A DNA stretch of 64,000 nt, from contig CM055819.1 in assembly GCA_029582265.1 (NCBI GenBank), forward strand, positions 34,541,288 through 34,605,287. Reading direction: 5' to 3'. The stretch is from Zoroaster sp. YZ-2022. Taxonomy: Eukaryota; Echinodermata; Asteroidea; Forcipulatida; Zoroasteridae. Of this stretch, positions 28,001 to 40,000 are shown one piece after another. Both the position numbers and the translations under genes were made by a program. Position 1 is the first letter of the stretch. Each line of letters starts with the position of its first letter. Under the pieces are notes generated by a model. It ran no database searches. It saw nothing but the letters and a program-made list of their open reading frames with translations, and had not been told where the DNA came from.

Positions 28001-31000
28001 CATTTCTCTTAGGGTTAGGGTTGGGGTTAGGGTTAGGGTTATGGGGTTGGGGTTAGGGGTTGGGGTTGGGGTTATGGGGTTGGGGTTGGGGTTAGGGATA
28101 TGGGGTTGTTGGGGTTGGGGCTGCGGTTGGGGTTAGATTTACATTTCTCATAACTTAGACTTTCCAATGAGCTACAGTTTGTGCAGGTTGGTTGTTTGTA
28201 TATCTTGATGCAAAGGAAGTAAGCATACCCGTGTTACAGGGGCGGAACCAGGGTCTTGAAGAAGGGGGGTCACACTGCCAAAAAAAGATGGGTCATACTC
28301 AAAAACGTATGGTAAATGTACATGTAGGGCATTATCAAGGGGGGGGGGGCACATTCCCCCTTGGTTCTGCCAATGCAATAATGTGCCTTTCCTTTAACCA
28401 AGTTGAACTTTGAACTGTCTAGGATACTCTGAGAGAAAACTGCAACAAACACTCCAACTGCACCTACAACTGCTGTGCCAGTGGCATCCTGGCCCCCATC
28501 TACTTTGTCTGCTTCGTCCTGATGGCCCAGTTCGTCCTGGTCAATGTTGTTGTTGCCGTCTTGATGAAACATCTTGAGGAATCTCATAAGATGGAGCAAG
28601 ACGATGAGGATGATAGGCTGGCTCTGGAGGAGGAGTTTCGTCTGGCTGAGAAGGGGGAGGCGGAACGGAGGGAAGAGGAGGAGCAACAACAGGCACAGGA
28701 GCCAGCTAACAGCTCGGATGATAACGTGAGTTGGTCATTCGTAGGTGATGGACCAATCGACAGTTGTATGTCACCATTTCTGCAATAGTGCATGGGGAAG
28801 TCCAAATCACTCATTCATGAAACATGTACCAAAATGTGAAAATAATTGCTATAATTTAAGCATAGCGCATGTTATGGTCTGCGTTGGACAAATCTGATTG
28901 GATAGTAAGAGATGATTATTTGACGGCTGTCAATTGGCCAATCGGTGATGGTGCATTCACAGGAGATTTTTTTTTTCATCTACTTTGATTTCTGGTTTTT
29001 ATGTCGTTTCGTGACTAGTGCTAGATTATGTGACTAACATAAGCAGGACCCATCTTGTGCCAAACACAAAGATAATAAAACCAGTTATATTGAGTGTTTC
29101 TGATTTACAAAGTGAGTTATGTCACAGACAAGTTTTAGTAAGTGATCTACCGATGTTATTTCCTGAGGGTTCATCTTATAAAAATAACATCATAATTGGA
29201 GACGGTTTGAAATAATGGGCAAGTTCGAGTACTGATTATAGTGATTGACTCATGGTCAATCTCTATTTGATAGTGCACATGCTCATTCCATTAACACTGG
29301 TCAACCAACAAATCATCAATGATTCCCTGCTTAAGTTTATGACAAAACATGAGACCTGCATGAGAAAAATATTATATACTGTTTAAACTTGGACGATATC
29401 GATTTTTTCATGCACGATATATCGGCAAACATATATCGCGATTTTCGATGGTATTGCGACCTTCGATGGTATCGCGACCTTTTTTTTTCAGTCATGCATG
29501 ATTGCTTTAGAGCCGATAACCACATGTATGTACCCCTCTATAAGCATCACAATAAATCGCAAATTCGTTTGCATTGCGTGTATGTACCTCTGAAGTAGTT
29601 AGCTTTTGTTTCTCACTTCCAAAAGCTGAAAAACTGTCATAATTTTGTTTTCATGGAATTTCTGAATTGACTCACAATGGTGATTTTTTTTAATCACGAT
29701 ATATTTTGTTAATCGTGATTTGCCGATATCTCGATAACTTAAAAAGGTTCTCGATATCGTAATCGAATAATAAAAGGTATCGTGATATTTGATATTATCA
29801 TGTTATCACCCAAGCTTAACATTATGTTTCAGTCAGTTTGAGCTGAGGTCCTCGCCCATCATGAAAGTTTTGGTCGAGATGCAATCACATTCTCACAAAT
29901 GCCTTGGCACCAGATCATCTAGTTTTGCATACAACCGAGGGACATGACTTTTGTGGTTTTAGCCAATTTGGATTGTTGGAGATCTCATTGGTTTCAGGGA
30001 GCAGGTTTCTTGATGGAATGTTCACACATTTAAAGGGACATTATGATCACTATCAACAGGGCATGGAATCAGAGTGCTAGTTTTAGATTAACTCCGTGAC
30101 TGAAAATAATACCCCACATGATAAGGTCCATAGTATTAGCCAGAGTATTAGTTGTCTGGGTGTCTTTTGGACACCTTGTTTCAATTTTAGACACCCTATT
30201 CTATCTGTCATTTACATGTAAACGTTTGTAAGTTAACAATTTGGACACCCTGTTTTGAAATTTCCAGCAAATTTGGACATCCTGTTTCTAAATCCTGGCT
30301 AACACCTTGATAAGGTCATTTTACCGTTGCAGCTGCATAAATGAGCCAGTACTTTTCAGTCACACGTGTTCATCTTATACTAGGACACTGATTCCATGCC
30401 CTGTTGAACGTCTGCTGTGATCATGACGATATTGTCCCTTTAACTGGAGGAAACTTCACCCAAACCTCTAAGCACTAACTACAATGTTTCATTAGTAGAG
30501 TCAGCACTAATACTAATCAAGGAGAAGATGATTTAGAACCGATTGGCAAGAGATGCTTAGAGGGTTGCTAAATAGTACCATTGCCATGTCATTTACTAAC
30601 ACATTGACTAACAAACTTGCACTTAAATAATGAAGTCTGTTTCCATGGTGATAGGCTTTAACCTCAAAAACAATTAATACATTTCATAGAAAAAGACATA
30701 GTGGTCACTGGTCGTCCAAGACCAAGTATTCTTGATTGTTATCTAGGTTAAATTAGATTAAATAATATTAATTACCCCCTCCCCTTAAATGTTGACCACA
30801 CCCGGCCATCTTACCCATATATGGAGACCAGTTCTCCAAAATGGGTATATATAATACCTGATTTGTTAATATTCGAATGACCATTTTATGAGAATCTGAA
30901 AATATGTTAACCCTCTCAGTACCGAATTGTTTTGACATAAACAACCACTGGTGACCGTATTGTTTGACCACTCAAGCGTGAAGCACACATTCTTACACAA

Positions 31001-34000
31001 CAGAAAGCTTGTGTTCAAAGGCAAATTTTACAAACTCTATTATCACCTTGAAGATATCGTTTTACAGCAAAATAAATAATAAAAGATATCTTACTTATTG
31101 AATTAATTCCCTTTCATAAAATAAAACAAAACATTAAGATCGGTCAATAAATGTCCAAGTTCTCGGTGTTTGTTTCCTCAGTGTGATCTGTAAACTCAAA
31201 CAAGCTATGGAGTGCCATGTGTGTTTGGCATTTCGGATCTTTCCACTCCAGTTTGAAGGGATTGCATAATAGCAACCTTATTTTATTTCACCATCAATGG
31301 AAAGATCCGATCTTTCTCTTTCCAACCATTGTAAGCTTGGGTATGGAGGGTGAACATGGACAAAACTACAGCTTTATAACAAATGGCCTTTGTGCTCAGG
31401 CTTGAGTGATTTTTTGTGTGAAGCTTGGTCGACTAAAGTCGCTTATGGTAAGGAAGAGGGGGTATGAGTGCAGTCGACTAAAGTCGCCTATGGTAAGGAA
31501 AGGGTTATAAGAACACCTTCAGTGATGGAAACAGGAAAAGTTTTTGTGATTCATGAGAAGCATTTTGATTTGATTTCTTCTGTTGGTATCATTTTGGTTC
31601 ATTTCTTGTCACTGTTTGTCTTTCACTTCATTTATTTTTTATTCTTTCTTTCATAGCGTTTTCTGTTCTTGCAGCTAGCTTTGTAGATATTAATTAGCGG
31701 CATATTTCATGCATGAATCACAAGCTTCATTGTGCAATGCCTTCTATGAGCAGCTATCATTACCCTCATTATCCAGTGGAATACGTGTACATTATTTGGG
31801 TTTGGAAAAATAGTGTAAAGACGGTATACACTTTTGGTGTCTGTAAATGATTCCATACTTAATAAGATCAAGATATACATGTTTGTGTATAAAACAACCT
31901 TTCAGAGTTTCAGTTCATTTCATTATGTTGTCAGCAAGAAAATTGTGACAATGCATTCTTTCTGGAAATTTTTTTTTTTTAATGTTACTAAAACATTCAC
32001 TTGAGACAGAAAGATTTCAAGGAATTTTTGATACCATCATCAACTTTACACCAAGTAAGTTTCTTGTAAAACTGATCATTTAAAGGGAAAATATCGTCAC
32101 GATCAACAGGGCATGGAATCAGAGTGCTAGTTTTAGATTAACTCATTGACAGAAAATAATCCCCCACATGATAAGGTCATATTACCATTGCTGCTGCATA
32201 AATCAGCCAGTAATTTTCAGTCACTGTGTTCAGGACACTGATTCCATGCCCTGTTGAAAGTCGTCTCTGATTGTGATGATATTGTCCCGGTTTTTTTTTC
32301 CAGATTACCAATAGTGTATAGTGGCTTTAATAAATAGGAAAGCAGCCGGCTGAAATTGAGGGACTTCTTAAAAACTGCTTGCTGTCTGAAACCATGCTAT
32401 ATCCATTTAATTCAATAAAACTAATAAACTATAAACAAAATTAAAAACAAAATAGAGGAAATGACCAAGATATTTAGCATTTTTTTGCATATGATGCTGT
32501 AGGTTTTTACCATATGGCTTTATATTTTTTAATTGATATTGTATATGCAATTTCTCAATCATTCATCAGTAGTCATTACTTTTCACATCAACCTAACTTT
32601 CACATAATATTGTCCCGACCTTGATATAAAAACAATGTATTAACTTGGAATGGTTTGATAAGGCATTTTTTTTTTACTTTGCTTGAATTGAAATGTGAAG
32701 TCATAGTTCAGACATGTTGGCCAAGATTAGTCTCAAATTAACGCAGTTAATGTTCATGTCAAATTGTTCCATTTCCATAAATACCATTATAATAGATCTT
32801 GTCAATATATTTATAAAAATATTTAGTTCATGTTTTGGTTTCTTTCATGATGAGAAGACCAAGTGTGAAAGAGTGAAACAGTGATTTTATCCTGAACTGT
32901 TTCTGGGCATTTACGATCATGATGAATCCCTCACCCAAGGCCAGCCTGTCTGTGACTGTTGACCAAGCATAGATCCCTGAGGAACCTTGGTCCCAGCACT
33001 GACATTTTGCTATTTCTTGTTTGTTCTTCTTTCTTTCTCTTCTCTATTTTTGCTGTTTGTTGCGTTGCCGTCGTAGGATCCAGAGACACCGTTCACACCA
33101 CTGCTTAAGGTACCTACATTTTCTTTAAAGACGACTTTGTATGTCACTATTGAGTCATTTATTTTGCTCACAATTTGCACTGTTGTATCACACCCATTTC
33201 GGTTCATGATTTGTTTAATTGACAGCAGGGTAAGGCTGTTGTCAGTCAGCATCTACTGAACACTGCTGTGTGCTTTTTAGTTTTTTATTAGTTCAGCGGA
33301 TCTGAGGTTTGTATTCACCTGACTGTTTACCATATCAGCAGAAAGTTAAACCAGGCTTCTTCTTCAAGCTCATTATTAAGACTTTGCATGGTGAAAAGGA
33401 TAAGTAAAGGCTGTTTGTGGTGACACCATGTAAAATTCAAGTTCTCTTTGAGTAGTAAGTGGTTCTGAAAAGAACCAGTTGGTTACAACTCGATGTTTCA
33501 AAAAAAATGGTTGTCACCTGTGAAAGAAAGGTTCTTGTAAAATTTGACCGGATCTTACAAAATGAGTCTTAAGGAAATGTTTCACTATTGGATTTTTATA
33601 AGGTCAGTAAAACAAGCACATTCAGCTTTGGTTAATTCAGACTCATTTTGTAAAATTGGGTCAGAAATTTCACATGTTCAGTGACCTGAACTGGTTACCA
33701 TGAAGTTGTGGTAACCAGTAAGTATCTGTATTTAAATTTTGAACAAAATATGCTCTTAACTTGTATCACTTTGTCATTTTTAAATTAAATTATTCTTAAT
33801 TTTTTTTGTCATATTAGAAGAGAATCAGTAGTCATATGTAATATACCACAGAAATACCTGTACACATCAGTATTTAGTAATGTAGTTGATACCTGAAGCA
33901 ACTTAACAAATATACAACTCATAAATTAAAGACAAACAGTTCCCACTAAACAATCAAAATTATATACACATTTCAACCTCCTGCTTTGATTTTAAACCGT

Positions 34001-37000
34001 AACCTCTAGCTATTGAACTTTTTGATAGATGGTTACTGTACAAGTTTTGTTCCATAGCAACAGTGTCTGTATTTAGTTTGGGGAATTCATATGCAAAAGG
34101 CTCATGTGTTTGACATGTGTTCATAATGTCTCCTTAATGTCTCCTTTGCATTCTTTGTTTCTTTATCTCCATGTTGATCAGGTCCAAGTTTTATCAAAAC
34201 TTTTTGTTTAGAGCTTGTTTTGAAGTATGAATTTATAGTCTAAGACGAATGAATTTATAGAATATTTATGGTTTATAAATAAACTTGCTGACAGATTTTT
34301 GTTTTAAAATATTTAGTATCAGTGAAGAAAGGTAGAAATAACCTGCTAAATTTATAAATAAGTTTCAAGACCTAGTTATATAAACATAACAGAAATTATT
34401 CATTAACCCTCCTATGGTTTGACCTTTCAAAACCTTTCAAAATCTGCTTACGGGCCAAAATGGCTATCAATAATTATGAACCCTTTAAAACCCTCCAGAA
34501 TTTGTTGCTACTGAACAACCACACCTTTCAATACCCTTTGAAAGGTATTGAAACATTTCAACACCAGTTTGTTCAGAGAGTTGTTACACCTTTCGAAACC
34601 TTTCATAGGTTCCTTTTGTCAGACAGTTTTCTCACCTTTCAAAACCCTTCAGTACAGCAAACTTGAAAGGTTTTGAAAGGTCTGACAATTCTATGGCAAC
34701 TGCACTGTACATAGGAGGGTTAATCAGAAACCTCAAATGTTGCTTCTCTCTTCTCTCAGCCATGTTACAATAGATGCAAGGCTCGATCTCTATCTTCTGG
34801 CCAAACGTCTTGACCTGCTGTACAGAAATATAACCTTGTCCAAAAAGTGTTGTGTGTAACCATTAAAAAGTACTTATCCACTTATTTTCTTGCTTACAAC
34901 TCTCTGAAAGTTAGTCCTTGCATGGAGACCATGAAGGGTACTGCCAACTGTTGCCCTGGTCTCAGCCTTGCTGCCCCTTTGAAATATTCCCATAGACATT
35001 TGGATTTTCTAATAAAAGTGCCTTTCATCAAGGAAAAATTGCCTTGCCATTTCAAGACTGAAATTCCAGACTTCGAAGGTGGCCATTTTTCAGAGTCGTG
35101 CATGTGTAATCACAAGTTGTTTGTGTGTTTTCCTTTCACTTCTCCACGTAGCCTCTTCATTCCTCTGACGTCGTTGTAAGTGTGCCTTCAACACAGGACT
35201 CAGTCGGGGTAATCTGTCCGTAATGTTAGACGTCAGTCTAGTTACGCATGCCCTGATTATTGGAAGAATGGTTGTATGCTCGAGATACATGCATGATCTT
35301 CATACTGTTTGCATCTTTATAGATAATATGACACTCACGTGACCTCTTTGTGCTGCCCTCTTTGGAACTGTGGCAGGAAAAATACATTTCTGCAACAGAA
35401 TGTTATTAGGTTTGAAATATAAATAAGGCATGCTCAAATCTTGAATTTACATTGAATTTAAAATATAACATTTATTTCAGCAATTATTTTAATCAAAAAT
35501 CACTGTTTGTATTCCTTACTCGGTCATCACTCAAATGAAATGATTAATATGAGAATTGTTGTAACACCACGTTTTACTCAACTTAACATCTAAGTGCATT
35601 TTGACTACATTTTTAACTTAGCCAGTTTCTGTGTCTATACTTGGCTTGATTTCTCTTTAGCAAGTTATTCATCTGTCATACCTCAAATTGTTGCAATCTT
35701 CAATTAGTTTAATCTTTATTAGTTTATTTTTTAATCATAATGGTAAGTTAACTGCTGAAAGGCTCCATTGATTTTATTACCTAAACAACTTAACCTAACT
35801 TCTTTTCTCAAATGCTTCTTAATCTCACTTCAACATACTGAAATGTTTAATTTTTCTACAAGCTCTTGAAGTGATATTACATAAACAAATCTTTAAAGAC
35901 CTCCAGAAGACCTCCTGAAGACGGGACAGAGCACACTGATGAGAACTAATCCTCACTACGGTTTCTTTTCAGAACCACATCACTTCTTCCAAGAAGAGAT
36001 TATTATAAATGGTGTTACCCATAAACCATGGTTTTCTATGCACTTCATACAGACATCCTTTGATGTACTTTTGATGTTTATATTGTCAGTCATCACCTTT
36101 ATTAAATAATTTGTTCAATAATTTCAAATCTTATGAATGTTTAATGTTGCATAGTGTATGAATTACATTTAAAAGATAACGTGCAGGATTGGTAATTCCA
36201 AAACAACAAAATGGTGAAATTTAGAACTTACTTGGTGTCAAGCTGATGGTATCAGTATTCCATACATATATAATTTTGTCGGAGGTGCTGTCATTTTGAA
36301 GCAAAGAGATTTCATTGCCAGTGAGTTTATGGGAAGGAGTATTTTGTCCTAAATTCCACATTACATTGATTATAACAAATCTAAATGCATACTTTCTATT
36401 TTCTTGGTGACACAATGCAATAAACTGAAACAAGAATGCTTGTTCAATGTATATGAAGAGTTTCATAGCAAAACACTAGGCCTATATATCCATTTGAGCT
36501 GTTTTGAGAAAAAGAATATTGCAGAAAAGCTGGCGTGGCATTTATCGCGGTTTGGAATAAAACGTGTATAATGATTGAGTTTATATAGTGGTTATATCAC
36601 GTTTTGCTAAAAACTGAGTTGGAACTTGTGTTTGCCTACCTGTGAACGATGTCTGAGTGGTGTTTTAAATATGGTGTTTATCGCGTTTTGCTATGAAACT
36701 TCATATCTTGATTCAAAAAGAGAAAGCATATCAGTACAACCAATTTTGTCATTATTACCAATGCTGTTCCTTCCTTTTAGGCCCCCGCAAAAGTCTCCGG
36801 TTTCTGGTCTCCACATGCGTCGCCTCAGACCTGCATGTTGGCATTTAAAAAAAAAAATTTTGCTATGAAATAATGTCCAATTACAGCCAAAAATGTTCAC
36901 ATATGGGTGTGAACATTTGCCCCGATTTGTGAGGCCTCTCTTAGCTGCCATACTTTGTATATGGAGAAATTGGGTCCTTGCATATACATGTATCACGTAT

Positions 37001-40000
37001 TTCCCTGTTGGCCAAAAAGAAGTGTGTAACCGCACCGATTTTTAAGCTGACCTGTGACCAGAAACTGGAAATGACAATGAAAATGACACAATTCTATCTC
37101 ACTAATTATATTACCTAAGACCACTTAGGTGTCATCATTACATGATTAAGATGTCATCATTACATAACCTTTTTATACTAACTTTCGAGTCATTTTACTA
37201 CACTTTTTAACCAGCTTGCTTCAAATAAAAACAGCCTTGAACGTTTTATTTTTAAGGATGGCATGTTGTCAAGTTTTTCATCTTGATTTTGCATGAATTA
37301 ACCATTTAAACATTTAAAATAATAAATTTATTGTATGTTTACATTTTGAAATGGTGAAACTTTTTTGTTTGAATTTTTACTACTTTGAAATTTTTAATTT
37401 CCTTGGTTTTCCCAAAATTTCTGTTACATCCTTGATTTGCTGTGGATTTTATGCGATACCAACATTATTTTTTTTGTTTTAAATACATTGTGTGTTTCGT
37501 TGACACTCTGGTCATATGGATATATGGTTGTCCATTGTCATTGATTATGTTTATACTGGGAGTGGTTTACATGGTAACAGATGACTTATGTCCAGAAGGG
37601 AGGCTTATTGGCTCAAAATATGAAAATAGATGGTAAACTGTTGAAAATGTTTGTACCGAGATGAATATTTTCAAAAGTGGGGAGGAGGAACAACCTCCCT
37701 ATATCTGCCAATGTGTGTTTGGTACATACCCTTAATTTACAATACTTTGACAAACAAACAGGTATCAATAATTGCTCATCTTAGAATAATTTTGCTTGTA
37801 TATTACAAGTCACACAGTTTATCTACATTGATCAAATGTGGCATCCAAAAGACACTCCCAGATAATGCTGACTTCTATGGGGGTACTTTTAAGGATTGCG
37901 TAGTGCATTGGCGGATCCAGGGGGGGCTAAGGGGGCTGTAGCCCCCCCCCCTAAAATCGTTTTAAAAAAATTTAAAAAGAGAGAGAGAGGAGGGGAGGGG
38001 AGAACGCACTCCCATTCCCTCACTGTGCTTTGTTTTTCTCTCCCTTTGATTATTTCATTGTAATTTTTGTAGTACTGAAAAATAATTGTTTTTGATTCTC
38101 AGCCCCCCCCCCTAAAAAATGTTCTGGATCCGCCCATGTAGTGGGGTACATTTGCAACACTAAAGTAGGAGCCATTTTGTTTTCTTAAAAATATGAATTT
38201 CCAGTGGGGGAAGTTTACAACCTTTCTGTGAGAAGGAATTACCCCTAGCTCTCTCTTGCTATGCCACTGTTAAGCATCTCAATTAATCATTAATATTCCT
38301 AGGTGGAGAGAGAGACTGACAGGCCCGATGGGGGAAAATCTTTGAATCCGCCCAGTTCCCTTCAGCTGTCACCGTACAGAGCACCAGAAGGCAGGGCCCA
38401 TTCTATGCCTGATAGACTCAATTTGCAAGACCCTGCAGAAGACGAACCAGAGACAGGAGGTTAGACCACAGTGTTTGTTAGTTTGTCTGTGTAGTTATAG
38501 CCATCTGTCCATTTACTGAATGGGCTACCCACATAAGATATGAATTCATTTGCCTGCCTGACTGTTTGTTGTTTATGATGGGCATAACTGATTCTAAGAG
38601 TATAGTTACTCTCTTTGTATCAAGATATACATAAAAGGGAAGGTACAACATTGGTAATGTTGGCACTTGGCAGAACTGCTTCTGTGAGTATGCTTACTCT
38701 CTTTGAATCAAGATATATATTATTAGGGAAGGTACAACAATGGTAATGTTGGCAGAACTGCTTCTGTGAGTATGCTTACTCTCTTTGAATCAAGATATAT
38801 ATTATTAGGGAAGGTACAACATTGGTAATGTTGGCAGAACTGCTTCTGTGAGTATGCTTACTCATTGAATCAAGATATATATTATTAGGGAAGGTACAAC
38901 ATTGGTAATGTTGGCAGAACTGCTTCTGTGAGTATGCTTACTCATTGAATCAAGATATATATTATTAGGGAAGGTACAACATTGGTAATGTTGGCAGAAC
39001 TGCTTCTGTGAGTATGCTTACTCTCTTTGAATCAAGATATATATTATTAGGGAAGGTTGGCAGAACTGCTTCTGTGAGTATGCTTACTCATTGAATCAAG
39101 ATATATATTATTAGGGAAGGTACAACATTGGTAATGTTGGCAGAACTGCTTACTGTCTTTGAATCAAGAAAACAACCAAGTTTCTGCTTCTTATGTTGTG
39201 TTATTCATCAGAAATTGTTCTAGCTGTTGTATCTTGTTGTATCTTGTTGTATCTTGTTGTATCTTGTTGTATCTTGTTGTATCTTGTTGTATCTTGTTGT
39301 ATCTTGTTGTATCTTGTTGTATCTTGTTGCATTGAGCAGCCTGAACGCTTTTTGTTGTTGCATTTTGTTGCATTCAGCATGGTGTCTGTGAAATGCGGAA
39401 CCGCAGACAAACATAATTATGATTAAAGCTATCATTGGCTTAACACTAAGTCATGAGAAGGAATGATCATGACAAAATAATGAACTAAATGTTCATGTAT
39501 ATGTGACCCAGCATGACAAAACCCACAAAAACGTCCCAGAAATAAAAATAAATGAGTTATTGGTATCAGATGAAAGGGCAACTCTTTAGCTTTTCAATGG
39601 TGAAAAAATTATATCCATCATGCATTCTGTTGGAAAGTTATGGACTTTGAAAGTCGAAAAACAATGAAATTACGATTTTGAGAAATACAGGATGTTTTGA
39701 AAAAAAAACGCATTAACAACTGCAAAATGGTGCTCGGAATTTCGCTTTTTCACACACTTATAAATCGATTTCAGTAATTTTGTTTGCAGGAAATTGTGAA
39801 ATAAACATCCAGGAACTATAATCAGTAAAAACCCCAAAAGGCCGTATAACACCCCATTGGTCGAAAATTGGCTGTATCTTGGATTGGGGTTCAGCGACTT
39901 TTTGCAGGTTTCGCCGTGCGGGGTCACATATGCTAATGAAAATTTCCCAGCAATCAAAACAATTAAATTATACTTGAATTAAGGTAATTATTACTTCCAA

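Noticed and set aside
32910..32972. Frame [16 protein letters not shown]
   Set aside because: No acceptor in a suitable position and a stop before any donor; not in phase with the C-tail exons.
34760..34812. Strong acceptor-like tract (ttctctcag) followed by a frame [17 protein letters not shown] and a stop
   Set aside because: No donor follows, and use as an alternative last exon would need a poly(A) site that is not evident. Kept only as a remote possibility.
35970..36010. Acceptor-like ttcttttcag followed by [12 protein letters not shown] and a stop
   Set aside because: No donor, short frame, no similarity to the channel tail.
36781..36870. Exon-like segment after ttccttttag encoding [16 protein letters not shown]
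   Set aside because: It is the end of a MITE also present at 15217 and 52262.
39191..39435. Long overlapping frames on both strands ([11 protein letters not shown] type)
   Set aside because: They are products of a perfect 10-bp microsatellite, open in all frames.
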